DNA of 64,000 nt from Anaeromyxobacter dehalogenans 2CP-1 (GCF_000022145.1 NC_011891.1:2864001-2928000), one strand, 5' to 3'; positions 42,614 through 50,688 are shown, counted from the stretch's first letter. A program made the numbers and translations. The notes: a model not told the origin generated them from the sequence alone.

Positions 42614-43075
42614 TCAGCGATCGGGCCGGCGTGACACGCCGGCGGGAGGCGCTCGGGGCGGGGTCCGCGCCGGCCTCGTCCCGCGCCGCCGGACCAGCGT
42701 CCCCAGCGCGCGGAGCGCGTCCACCGTGGTGAACAGGCCGATGACCACGCCGCGATCCACCACCACCGCGGACCCGAGCCGGTGCTCGGCCATGTGGTCG
42801 GCGACCTGGTCCAGCGGCGCGTCGGGGGGCACCGCGAACGGCTCGGTGGCCATGGCCTCGCGCACCCGCTCCTGCTCAGCGTCCACGCCCCGCAGCGTCT
42901 CCAGCAGGTAGAGGTCGCGCTGCGAGACCACCCCGACCAGCGCGCCGGCGTCCACCACCGGGAGGTGGCGGATGCCGCGCTCGCGCATCAGCCGGTGCGC
43001 GTCGGCGAGCGTTCGCTCCGGCGCGATCACCACCGGGCCGATCGTCATGAACGCCTGGACGGTCTGCTTGCGCAT
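42614..43075 (-). CDS. Two-CBS-domain protein with sigma-54 promoter
   Basis: 153 residues with two CBS motifs (TVQAFMTIGPVVIAPERTLADAHRLMRERGIRHLPVV and VREAMATEPFAVPPDAPLDQVADHMAEHRLGSAVVV), then an Arg/Pro-rich basic tail of about 25 residues. The ATG at 43075 has GGGGGAGG upstream. A clear sigma-54 site (43099-43114) places transcription start about 13 bases before the ATG. It is a candidate target of the nearby NtrC-type regulator. Confidence 0.9.
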   Translation of the reverse strand: MRKQTVQAFMTIGPVVIAPERTLADAHRLMRERGIRHLPVVDAGALVGVVSQRDLYLLETLRGVDAEQERVREAMATEPFAVPPDAPLDQVADHMAEHRLGSAVVVDRGVVIGLFTTVDALRALGTLVRRRGTRPARTPPRAPPAGVSRRPDR

Positions 43076-43098
43076 GCGCCTCCCCCGCCCGCTCCGGT

Positions 43099-43114
43099 AG
43101 CAAGGGGGAGGCCA
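43099..43114 (-). promoter_or_regulatory. Sigma-54 promoter of the CBS gene at 43075
   Basis: On the minus strand TGGCCTC-CCCC-TTGCT has the exact -24/-12 spacing and both core elements. The resulting leader of about 13 bases includes the ribosome site, the same compact design as the fliL and flgF promoters. Confidence 0.65.
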
Positions 43115-43148
43115 CGCGGGCGTGCGCGCCGGCGCGCGCGCGTGACCA

Positions 43149-43580
43149 TCAGTGATGGTGTGCCAGGTGTGGGCCTGGCGGCTCCAGCCCGTGCGCGCGC
43201 GGGTGGCAGCGCCGGTGCGGCAGCCGGCCCTGGATCCCGGCGGCGGCGAGCTCCTCCTCGCCGATGGTGCCGAGCACCAGGCCGCCCACGGCGACGGGCA
43301 GGCACCCCACCCCGCAGTCACCCAGCGTGACGGCCGCGTCCTCCAGCGTCGCGTCCGGGCGGATGGTGATCACCGGCACGCTCATGCGCTCCGAGACCTG
43401 CTCGTCCGGTCCGGCCGCGCGCAGGTCGCACGCGCAGAGGATGCCGATCAGGTCGTCGTGATCCATCACCAGCAGGTGCGCGGCGCCGGTGGTCTCCACC
43501 ACGGCGAGCGCCCGCGCCGCGGTCACGTCCGCCTCCACCGACATCGGTGCCCGGTTCATCGCCTCGCAGACGAGCGTCAT
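43149..43580 (-). CDS. Two-CBS-domain protein with His-rich C-terminus
   Basis: 143 residues. CBS motif 1 is VCEAMNRAPMSVEADVTAARALAVVETTGAAHLLV, and motif 2 is VSERMSVPVITIRPDATLEDAAVTLGDCGVGCLPV. The last 23 residues are rich in His, Arg and Pro and end in LAHHH. That tail could bind metal. GAGGAGG precedes the ATG. The two CBS genes are only 73 bases apart but the downstream one has its own promoter. Confidence 0.88.
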   Translation of the reverse strand: MTLVCEAMNRAPMSVEADVTAARALAVVETTGAAHLLVMDHDDLIGILCACDLRAAGPDEQVSERMSVPVITIRPDATLEDAAVTLGDCGVGCLPVAVGGLVLGTIGEEELAAAGIQGRLPHRRCHPRAHGLEPPGPHLAHHH

Positions 43581-43686
43581 GGGACGACCTCCTCCTCGGG
43601 GCCGGCCCCTGCCGCGGCCCCGCGGAGCCGCCGCCGGCGCCCGTCCCTGGTCCCCCCCGCTCACGGGCGGACGCGTCCGCCCGTCG

Positions 43687-44169
43687 CTACAGCGGCACCG
43701 ACTCCCGCGGCGCGCGCGAGGCGACCCGCAGCGTCAGCACCGGGCAGGTGGAGCGGCGCAGCACCGCCTCCGCCACGCTGCCGATGAGGAGGCGCGACAG
43801 GCCGGTCCGCCCGTGCGTCCCCATCACGATCAGATCCGCGCCGCCGTCCCGGGCGATCCCCAGGATCGCGTCGGACGGCTCGCCCGCCTCGACGCGCACC
43901 GAGACCGACCGCGGGCGCGCCGCCGCCTTCGCGAGGAAGTGATCCACCTCGCGCTGCACCTCGTTGCGCGTCTGCTCCCAGCCCGGCTGGCCGCTGCCCA
44001 CCGGGAGCAGCGCGAGCGTGTCGGGGCCGACGTAGCCGGGCGGCTCCCAGACGTGCAGCACGTCGAGATCGGCGCCGTGCTTGCCGGCCACGAAGATGGC
44101 GTACTCCAGGGCCGCCCGCGACGACGGCGAGAAGTCGATGGGAACCAGCACTCGGGTGACGGCGGGCAA
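43687..44169 (-). CDS. Universal stress protein (UspA family), TTG start
   Basis: 160 residues, one Usp domain: TRVLVPIDFSPSSRAALEYAIF, DVLHVWEPPG and the ATP loop LIVMGTHGRTGLSRLLIGSVAEAVLRRSTCPVLTL. I chose the TTG at 44169 because GAGGAGG lies five bases upstream; an ATG at 44199 has no ribosome site. The preceding minus-strand genes are a small membrane protein and an alcohol dehydrogenase, possibly one operon. Confidence 0.9.
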   Translation of the reverse strand: MPAVTRVLVPIDFSPSSRAALEYAIFVAGKHGADLDVLHVWEPPGYVGPDTLALLPVGSGQPGWEQTRNEVQREVDHFLAKAAARPRSVSVRVEAGEPSDAILGIARDGGADLIVMGTHGRTGLSRLLIGSVAEAVLRRSTCPVLTLRVASRAPRESVPL

Positions 44170-44294
44170 GCACACCTCCTCGACGGGCGCCGCCGCCATT
44201 CTAGCAGCAGAACGCGCCGCCGAGTCCCCCTCGCGCCGCCCGCGCGCGGATCCTCCGCGACGCCCGGCGGGGCGCAGGGCCGGCGCCGGCGCCC

Positions 44295-44717
44295 TCACCG
44301 GCGGCGCAGGGCGCGGGAGGCGACCAGGTACCCCGCGGCGAGCGCCGCCAGGGCGGGAAGCGCCCACCCGGCCCGCCGGAGCCGGTGCTCCAGCACGTCC
44401 ACCCGGTCCGCGGCCAGCAGCAGGGCCCACCGCCCGGCGCGGTGCTCGGGGATCCGGTAGGCGGCGCGCCGCAGCGCGCCGGAGGCACCCCGCACCGGCT
44501 GCGCCGTGCCGAACACCGGCGTCCGCACGCGGAGCCCGGTCCGGCCCAGCGCGTCCGCACCGGGCTGGCGCGCCGGCTCCTCGCGATCCACGTCCGGGAG
44601 CGCGGTCTCCCGCCGCTCGCGCGGCACCCCGGGCCGCATCGGGCGGGCGCCGTCCACGCCCGCGCCCGGCGGCGGCCCGTCCCCCCGGTGCATCGCGCCT
44701 GGCCCCATCCCCTGCAT
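44295..44717 (-). CDS. Hypothetical protein with C-terminal membrane helix
   Basis: 140 residues, unknown family. The first 110 are polar and Arg/Pro-rich; the last 25 (ALPALAALAAGYLVASRALRRR) form one membrane helix ending in positive charges, so it is probably tail-anchored with the N-terminus in the cytosol. The ATG at 44717 has AAGGGGGGG upstream, which supports real translation. It lies 27 bases after the alcohol dehydrogenase and probably shares its mRNA. Confidence 0.55.
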   Translation of the reverse strand: MQGMGPGAMHRGDGPPPGAGVDGARPMRPGVPRERRETALPDVDREEPARQPGADALGRTGLRVRTPVFGTAQPVRGASGALRRAAYRIPEHRAGRWALLLAADRVDVLEHRLRRAGWALPALAALAAGYLVASRALRRR

Positions 44718-44744
44718 CCGTCCCCCCCTTCGCCGCCGCGCCGG

Positions 44745-45899
44745 TCAGGCCTGGGCGCCCGGGACCAGCACGCACTTCACGCAGCCGTCGGCCCGGTCGC
44801 CGAACAGCGCGTACGCGTGCGCGGCGCGCTCCAGCGGGAACCGGTGCGTGATGAGCCCCTTCCCGTCGAGGCGCCCCGCGCGCACGTGCTCCAGCAGGTG
44901 CGGCATGTAGCGCTTCACGTTCGCCTGCGCGGTCCGGAGCGTGAGCCCCTTGTTCATCGCGGCGCCGATCGGCACCAGGTTCGCGGGCGGCCCGTACACG
45001 CCCACGATCGACACGGTCCCGCCCTTCCTGACCGCGTGGATGGCCCAGGAGAGCGCCACGGCCGACCCGGCCTGCAGCTTCAGGCCGCGGCCGAGCAGCG
45101 TCTGCCACGGCGAGCCGGACGCCTCCAGCCCGACCGCGTCCACGCACACGTCCGGCCCGCGTCCGCCGGTCTGCTCCTTCAGCACCGGCACCGGATCCCA
45201 CCCGGCCGCCTCCAGGTCGAGCGTCTCGGCGCCGGCCCAGCGCTCCGCGAAGCGAAGCCGCGCCGGCACGCGGTCGATGGCGATCACCCGCCTCGCCCCG
45301 AGCAGCCAGGCCGAGCGCGCGGCCACCAGGCCCACCGGGCCGCAGCCGAACACCGCCACCACGTCGCCCTCGCGGACGCCGCCCATCTCGGCCGCCTGGT
45401 AGCCGGTCGGGAGCACGTCGGAGAGCAGCAGGACGTCCTCGTCCTCGAGGTCGTCCGGGATCTTCATGGGCCCGACGTCCGCGAACGGGACGCGCACGTA
45501 CTCCGCCTGCCCGCCGTCGTAGCCGCCGGTGGTGTGCGAGTAGCCGTACACGCCCGAGGCCAGGTCGGACATGGGGTTCGAGGACTCGCAGTCGCCGTAG
45601 AGGCCGCGCGCGCAGTAGAAGCAGCGCCCGCACGAGATGTTGAACGGGACCACCACCCGGTCGCCGCGCCGCAGCGTCCGCACCGCGGGCCCGGTCTCCT
45701 CGACCACGCCGGTGAACTCGTGGCCGAACGTGCTCCCCACCCGCGTGTCCGGGACGAACCCGTGGAGCAGGTGCAGGTCCGAGCCGCAGATGGCGGCCCG
45801 CGTCACCCGGAGCACCACGTCCTCCCCGTGCTCGATCCGGGGCGCGGGCTTGTCCCTCACCTTGACCCGGTACGGCCCCTCGTAGACGAGCGCGCGCAT
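44745..45899 (-). CDS. Zinc-dependent alcohol dehydrogenase
   Basis: 384 residues of the medium-chain dehydrogenase family. Catalytic zinc ligands lie in CGSDLH and FGHEFTG; structural zinc Cys residues in ISCGRCFYCARGLYGDC. The nucleotide motif is VAVFGCGPVGLVAARSAW, with Asp in AIDR favouring NAD. The N-terminus and ISCGRC region resemble the glutathione-independent formaldehyde dehydrogenase branch, so short aldehydes or alcohols are likely substrates. It is divergent from the SRAP gene and upstream of a membrane protein and a Usp. Confidence 0.9.
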   Translation of the reverse strand: MRALVYEGPYRVKVRDKPAPRIEHGEDVVLRVTRAAICGSDLHLLHGFVPDTRVGSTFGHEFTGVVEETGPAVRTLRRGDRVVVPFNISCGRCFYCARGLYGDCESSNPMSDLASGVYGYSHTTGGYDGGQAEYVRVPFADVGPMKIPDDLEDEDVLLLSDVLPTGYQAAEMGGVREGDVVAVFGCGPVGLVAARSAWLLGARRVIAIDRVPARLRFAERWAGAETLDLEAAGWDPVPVLKEQTGGRGPDVCVDAVGLEASGSPWQTLLGRGLKLQAGSAVALSWAIHAVRKGGTVSIVGVYGPPANLVPIGAAMNKGLTLRTAQANVKRYMPHLLEHVRAGRLDGKGLITHRFPLERAAHAYALFGDRADGCVKCVLVPGAQA

Positions 45900-46005
45900 C
45901 CCACCCCCGGGGTCAAGGTTCTCCCGGCCCGTGCGCGCCGCAAACGCCGGGCGCCACCCGGGCCGGCGGCGGCGGGAGCGCCCGCCGGCTGCTATGGTCG
46001 GGCGC

Positions 46006-46659
46006 ATGTGCGGACGCTTCACGCTCACGGTGGCCGACCTCGCCGCGCTCGCCCGCGAGTGGGCGGCGGAGGTGGACGCGGCGCTCGCGGCGCGCTGGCG
46101 CCCGCGCTTCAACGTGGCGCCCGGCGATCCGCACCCGGTGCTGCGCGGGCGCGGCGGCGCGCGCCGGCTCGAGGCGGCCGCGTTCGGGCTGGCGGGCCCG
46201 GGCGGCAAGCTCCTGCTCAACGCGCGCGTGGAGGGCGCCGCGGGGCGGCCGGCGTTCCGCGAGGCGTGGGCGGCGCGGCGCGCCGCGGTGCCGGCCGACG
46301 GCTTCTACGAGTGGGAGGGCCCGGCCGCGGACCGTCGGCCGAGCTGGCTCCACCCGCGCGCCGGGGGCACGCTGCTGCTCGCGGCGCTGTGCGGGGACGC
46401 GCCCGGTGGCGGCCCCGCCTTCGCCATCCTCACCACCGCCGCGAACGCCGAGGTGGGCCGGCTCCACGACCGCATGCCGCTGCTCGTGCCCCCCGCGCTG
46501 CTCGACGCGTGGCTCGACGGCCCCCCGCCCGCCCTGCCCGCGCCCGCCGACGGCGTGCTCGCGGTCCGCCCCGTGTCACCGCGCGTCAACTCGCCCGCGA
46601 ACGACGACGCCGCCTGCCTCGCGCCGCCGCCCGAGCCGCTCCAGCGCGCGCTGTTCTGA
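46006..46659 (+). CDS. SRAP-family abasic-site DNA-protein crosslink protein (YedK/HMCES type)
   Basis: 217 residues beginning MCGRFTL; Cys2 is the invariant nucleophile that bonds to abasic sites in single-stranded DNA. FNVAPGDPHPVL, LLNARVEGA, RRAAVPADGFYEWE (active-site Glu) and HDRMPLLVP are the other SRAP motifs. It shields abasic sites at stalled forks. The ATG at 46006 leaves Cys2 as the N-terminal residue after Met removal, which fixes the start. Confidence 0.95.
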   Translation: MCGRFTLTVADLAALAREWAAEVDAALAARWRPRFNVAPGDPHPVLRGRGGARRLEAAAFGLAGPGGKLLLNARVEGAAGRPAFREAWAARRAAVPADGFYEWEGPAADRRPSWLHPRAGGTLLLAALCGDAPGGGPAFAILTTAANAEVGRLHDRMPLLVPPALLDAWLDGPPPALPAPADGVLAVRPVSPRVNSPANDDAACLAPPPEPLQRALF

Positions 46660-46667
46660 GCACCGCC

Positions 46668-47309
46668 TCAGCGGATCAGGTCCTGGCTGACCGCCAGCCG
46701 CGCGCCCGCGGCCGCGAGCTCCCGGTCCACCTCGTCGCGCCGCTCGGGGAACACCGCGCGCGTCAGGTCGTCGAGCACCACCACCTCGAAGCCCTCTACA
46801 GCCGCGTCGACGGCGGACACCCGCACGCAGAAGTCGCGCGCCAGCCCGCCGAGGAACAGGCGGCGCACGCCGCGGGCGGAGAGCCAGGCGCCCAGCCCGG
46901 TGGACGGGCGCCGGCCGTCCGGGCCGACGTTCTCGCGGAAGGCGCTGTAGGAGTCCACCTCGCGCCGCGTGCCCTTGCGCAGCACCAGCGTGACCGCCGC
47001 GTCGGGGAGCGCCGGGTGCAGGGCGGCGCCGCGCGTGCCGCGGACGCAGTGGTCCGGCCAGAGCTCCTGCGGCCCCTGCGAGAGCGCGATGGACGCGTAG
47101 GGCTCGCGCCCCGGGTGCGTGGAGGCGAAGGACACGTGGCCGGGCGGATGCCAGTCCTGCGTCGCCACCACGGTCGAGAACGCGGGCGCCAGGCGCGCCA
47201 GCGGCTCCACGATCCGGTCGCCCTCGGCGACGCCGAGCGCGCCGCCCGGCAGGAAGTCGTGCTGGAGGTCCACCACCAGGAGCGCATCCGACCCGGGATC
47301 GATCCGCAT
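46668..47309 (-). CDS. pncA: Nicotinamidase PncA
   Basis: 213 residues of the isochorismatase-like hydrolase family. Asp in LLVVDLQHDFLPGGALGV, metal-binding residues in TQDWHPPGHVSFASTHPG and the nucleophilic Cys in LGGLARDFCVRVSAVDA are in place. PncA turns nicotinamide into nicotinate for NAD salvage. It ends 8 bases from the SRAP stop, converging with it. The ATG at 47309 has GGGGTG upstream. Confidence 0.93.
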   Translation of the reverse strand: MRIDPGSDALLVVDLQHDFLPGGALGVAEGDRIVEPLARLAPAFSTVVATQDWHPPGHVSFASTHPGREPYASIALSQGPQELWPDHCVRGTRGAALHPALPDAAVTLVLRKGTRREVDSYSAFRENVGPDGRRPSTGLGAWLSARGVRRLFLGGLARDFCVRVSAVDAAVEGFEVVVLDDLTRAVFPERRDEVDRELAAAGARLAVSQDLIR

Positions 47310-47454
47310 GGGCACCCCATAACACCGGCGTGGCGGATCGTCCGCGGAGGTGCCGCGCCGCGTCCCCCGGCGGGGCCGCCGCGAGCGCCGTCGCACACGC
47401 CGGAGCGGCGTCGCGCGGAGGCCGCGGATCGCCCGATTCCGGGCCCAATCCGTG

Positions 47455-47483
47455 TTGTGTCCGCGCGCGGCCTGAGCTAGCTT
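47455..47483 (+). promoter_or_regulatory. Candidate sigma-70 promoter of the YhaM-like gene
   Basis: TTGTGT, 17 bases, TAGCTT (47478-47483), with the ATG only 9 bases after the -10. No ribosome site is visible, so the mRNA may be leaderless. Confidence 0.4.
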
Positions 47484-47492
47484 GCGCGCACC

Positions 47493-49079
47493 ATGGACAA
47501 GATCTGGGCCAAGGACGTCAAGGAGGGAGAGCGCGCCAAGAGCGTGTTCCTCGTCGCCCGCAAGGCGATCCCCACCGCGAAGAGCGGCAAGACGTACCTC
47601 TCCGTCACCTTCCAGGACAAGACCGGCGAGCTCGAGGCGCGCGCCTTCGAGAAGGTCGAGGAGCTGGCGGCGGCCTTCGAGGAGAAGGATCTCGTCGAGG
47701 TGGAGGGCGCCATCGGCGCGTTCCAGGGCAAGCCGCAGCTGCGCATCGAGGCGCTCGCCAAGGTCGACCCGACCACGCTGGACGCGGCCGAGTTCGTGTG
47801 GGCGCCGCCGCCCGAGCCGAAGAAGCCGGAGAAGTCCGGGCCGGCCGAGGCGGAGTCGGGGCACTGGAACGAGCTGCTCGCGCTGGTGGACTGCGTCGTC
47901 GACCCGCACGTGAAGGACCTCATCAAGGCGTTCGTCGAGGACGACGACGTGGCGGCCCGGCTGCGCCGCGCCCCCGCCGCGAAGACCGTCCACCACGCCT
48001 ACCCGGGCGGCCTGCTCGAGCACACCGTCTCCTGCCTCAAGCTGGCGCACCGGCTCGCCGACCACTTCCCGCAGGTCGATCGCGACCTGCTCGTCGCCGG
48101 CGCGTTCTTCCACGACCTCGGCAAGATCCGCGAGCTGAGCGGCGACCGGAGCACCGAGTACACGGACGAGGGCCGGCTGATCGGGCACCTGGTCATGACC
48201 GCCCAGTGGATCCACGACAAGGCGCGCCGCGTGGGCGCCTCGCGCGACCTCGAGCACCACGTCGTGCACATGGTCCTCTCCCACCACGGGCGCCTCGAGT
48301 ACGGCTCGCCCAAGGTGCCGATGACGCTCGAGGCGATGCTCACGCACGCCATCGACGAGATCGACAGCCGGGTGAACTCCTGGCTCAACCTGATGGGCAA
48401 GGACGGCGGCAACCGCCGCTGGACCGACGCGAACAACGTCTACGAGCAGCCGATCTGGCGCGGCAGCCTGCCGACCGTGCAGGCGGAGAAGAAGGGACCG
48501 GCGCCGGAGCTCCTCACCCCGGTCATCTACGTGCCGCGCAACGGCGCGAGCGCCGGCGGCGGTGCCCAGCCGCGCCCACCGAAGAAGCCCAGGGATCGCA
48601 AGCGCGAGCCGCGCCCGCAGGGCGGCGCCGCGGAGGCGAAGCCGGCCGAGGGCGCCGGCGAGGCGAAGGCCGAGGGCGCCCCGGCGGCGGCGCAGGCGCC
48701 GCGCCCCGAGGGCCGGCCCGAGCGCCCGGATCGCGGCCAGCGCGAGCACCGCGGCTTCGGCGGCGGCGGCGGCGGCTTCGGCGACAAGAAGCGCGGCTAC
48801 ACCGGCCCGCGGCTGCCCGGCGACAAGGGACCGCACCGGCCGCCGGAGAAGAAGAACCTGACGCACAACCCGTTCGCCGCGCTCGCGCAGAAGCTCGAGG
48901 ACGCCGGGAAGCCGGCCGAGGAGAAGCCGGCCTCGCCCGCCGAGGCGGAGCAGCAGCAGGCGCCCGCCCCCACGCCCCCCGAGCCGCAGGACCAGGCGGT
49001 GGCGGCCCGCGAGCCCGACGTCGCCCCGGAGCCCGCTCCGGCCGGGACGCCCGCTCCCGAGGACAAGCCGGCGGGGTAG
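47493..49079 (+). CDS. YhaM-like 3'-5' exonuclease (OB-fold plus HD) with long basic tail
   Basis: 528 residues. An OB-fold covers about 1-95 (KTYLSVTFQDKTGELEARAF). An HD phosphohydrolase domain covers about 125-310, with VHHAYPGGLLEHTVSC, AGAFFHDLGKIREL and VLSHHGRLEYGSPKVP. This is the YhaM/CBF1 layout of about 315 residues, a nuclease acting on short RNA or DNA. Here a further 190 residues of Pro/Ala/Lys/Arg-rich disordered sequence, including a Gly-rich FGGGGGGFG patch, are added. The tail could bind nucleic acid or partners. Confidence 0.85.
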   Translation: MDKIWAKDVKEGERAKSVFLVARKAIPTAKSGKTYLSVTFQDKTGELEARAFEKVEELAAAFEEKDLVEVEGAIGAFQGKPQLRIEALAKVDPTTLDAAEFVWAPPPEPKKPEKSGPAEAESGHWNELLALVDCVVDPHVKDLIKAFVEDDDVAARLRRAPAAKTVHHAYPGGLLEHTVSCLKLAHRLADHFPQVDRDLLVAGAFFHDLGKIRELSGDRSTEYTDEGRLIGHLVMTAQWIHDKARRVGASRDLEHHVVHMVLSHHGRLEYGSPKVPMTLEAMLTHAIDEIDSRVNSWLNLMGKDGGNRRWTDANNVYEQPIWRGSLPTVQAEKKGPAPELLTPVIYVPRNGASAGGGAQPRPPKKPRDRKREPRPQGGAAEAKPAEGAGEAKAEGAPAAAQAPRPEGRPERPDRGQREHRGFGGGGGGFGDKKRGYTGPRLPGDKGPHRPPEKKNLTHNPFAALAQKLEDAGKPAEEKPASPAEAEQQQAPAPTPPEPQDQAVAAREPDVAPEPAPAGTPAPEDKPAG

Positions 49080-49100
49080 TTGTCGTAGAATCGCCTCCTC

Positions 49101-49136
49101 GCGCCCGGCGCGGCCGCGCGGCCGCCCGCCGGGCGC
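49101..49136 (+). terminator. Long GC hairpin between the YhaM-like and HAD genes
   Basis: Outer arms GCGCCCGGCG and CGCCGGGCGC enclose an inner palindrome CGGCCG-CG-CGGCCG. It lies 21 bases after the first stop and 21 before the next ATG. Very stable, no T-run. Confidence 0.5.
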
Positions 49137-49157
49137 GCGGGGGAGGCGCACCGGTCC

Positions 49158-49883
49158 ATGGTCCCGTTCGGCCGCACGGCCGCCATCTTCGACGTCGACG
49201 ACTCGCTCCTCGACGGCAACGCCGGGACCATCTTCACCTGGTACCTGTACAGCGAGCGCGTGATGCGGCCCGAGGTCCGGTCCCGCATCCCGCGCGTCAT
49301 CTACGAGTACGCCCGCAGCCGCCTCACCGAGCAGGACATGGTGGAGGTGGGCTCGCGCTGCCAGCAGGGCCTCTACGCCGACCAGGTGAAGGCGCACGCC
49401 CACGTCTGCTTCGAGCGCCACCTGCGCAAGCGCATCACCTCCGGCGCCATCCGGCAGATCCGCAAGCACCTGCTGTCGGGGCACTTCGTGGTGATCGCCT
49501 CCGGCTCCTCGCAGTACATCATCGACGAGGTGGGCCGGCACCTCCGCGTGCACGCCGCGGTGGGCACGCGCACGCGCATCGTCGACGGCCGCATCACCGA
49601 CCAGATCCTGCCGCCGGTGGTGTTCAAGGACGGCAAGCGCGCGGCGGTGGAGGCGATCGCCGAGCGGTTCGACCTCGACCTGACCCGCAGCTTCCTCTAC
49701 TCCGACTCGAGCGCGGACGTGCCGCTGTTCGAGGCGGTCGGCACGCCGGTGGTGGTGAACCCCAAGGCGCCGTTCCGCGCCGCCGCCGAGAAGCGCGGGT
49801 GGGAGATCGTCACCTGGAAGGAGCGCAACCGGCCCGGCGCCGAGCCCGACCTCGCCGACGAGTGGGGGAGCTGGGAGGGCTGA
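49158..49883 (+). CDS. HAD-superfamily IB hydrolase (SerB-like)
   Basis: 241 residues. HAD motif I is IFDVDDSLLDGNAG (DxDxS), motif II the Ser of VIASGSSQYI, motif III the Lys of VFKDGKRAA, motif IV YSDSSADVPLFEAVG. This is the phosphoserine-phosphatase-like IB subfamily, which also includes CicA and lipid-phosphate phosphatases. Substrate cannot be deduced. The helical cap between motifs I and II includes RVMRPEVRSRIPRVIYEYARSRL, which is basic and may touch membranes. ATG at 49158 without a clear ribosome site. Confidence 0.85.
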   Translation: MVPFGRTAAIFDVDDSLLDGNAGTIFTWYLYSERVMRPEVRSRIPRVIYEYARSRLTEQDMVEVGSRCQQGLYADQVKAHAHVCFERHLRKRITSGAIRQIRKHLLSGHFVVIASGSSQYIIDEVGRHLRVHAAVGTRTRIVDGRITDQILPPVVFKDGKRAAVEAIAERFDLDLTRSFLYSDSSADVPLFEAVGTPVVVNPKAPFRAAAEKRGWEIVTWKERNRPGAEPDLADEWGSWEG

Positions 49884-49911
49884 CGGTGGGGCGGGGCCGG
49901 CCCGCCGCAGC

Positions 49912-50688
49912 TCAGGCGAGCCGGAACAGCCGCCGGGTGTTCTCGGCGGTTCGCGCGGCCACCTCCTCGAGCGGCGCGCCCCACAGCTCGGCCACCTTGC
50001 GCGCGGTCTCGACCACGTGCGCGGGCTCGTTCCGCTTGCCGCGGAACGGGACCGGGGCGAGGAACGGGCTGTCGGTCTCGACCAGCAGCCGGTCGCGCGG
50101 GACGATGCGCACCGCCTCGCGGATGGGCTCGGCGGTCTTGAAGGTCACGATGCCCGCCACCGAGACGTACAGGCCGAGGTCGAGATAGGCGCGCGCCGCC
50201 GGGGCGTCGCCGGTGAAGCAGTGGATCACCCCGCCCGCCTCGGGGACGCCCTCCTCGCGCAGCACGCGCAGGCAGGCGGCGTCCGCCTCGCGCACGTGGA
50301 TCACCACCGGCTTCCCGGCGGCGCGCGCGGTCCGCAGCGACCGGCGGAACGCGGACTCCTGCACGTCGCGCGGCGAGTGGTCGTAGTGGAAGTCGAGGCC
50401 GGTCTCGCCCACCGCGGCGACGCGCGGGTCGCGCGCCAGCGCCTCGTGACGGGCCCAGTCCTCCTCCGGCACGCGCGCGGCCTCGTGCGGGTGGATCCCG
50501 ATGGTCGCGGCGAAGTACCGGGGGTCCCGGTCGGCGAGCGCCAGCGCGTTGCCGAAGTCGCCGGGCCCCCGCCAGAGGCCGACGCAGACCACCCGCGCCA
50601 GGCCGGCCTCGCGGGCGCGGGCGATGACCGCGTCGAGGTCGCCCCGGTAGTCGTCGAGATCGAGGTGGGCGTGCGAGTCGATCAGCAT
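49912..50688 (-). CDS. tatD: TatD-family metal-dependent deoxyribonuclease
   Basis: 258 residues, normal for TatD. Metal ligands are visible in order: DSHAHLDL, VGETGLDFHYDHS, VIHVREAD, GVIHCFTGD and LVETDSPFLAPVPFRGKRNEP. TatD hydrolases degrade DNA 3'-5' and also act in D-aminoacyl-tRNA quality control in some lineages. It follows metG on the same strand by 60 bases, a common pairing, and is part of the holB-holA-metG-tatD row. Confidence 0.95.
   Translation of the reverse strand: MLIDSHAHLDLDDYRGDLDAVIARAREAGLARVVCVGLWRGPGDFGNALALADRDPRYFAATIGIHPHEAARVPEEDWARHEALARDPRVAAVGETGLDFHYDHSPRDVQESAFRRSLRTARAAGKPVVIHVREADAACLRVLREEGVPEAGGVIHCFTGDAPAARAYLDLGLYVSVAGIVTFKTAEPIREAVRIVPRDRLLVETDSPFLAPVPFRGKRNEPAHVVETARKVAELWGAPLEEVAARTAENTRRLFRLA

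Noticed and set aside
49912-50688. Functional pairing of tatD with the radical SAM gene at 41392
   Set aside because: The radical SAM protein resembles a TatD-associated family, but the two genes are 8 kb apart with many unrelated genes between, so the window gives no support for joint action.
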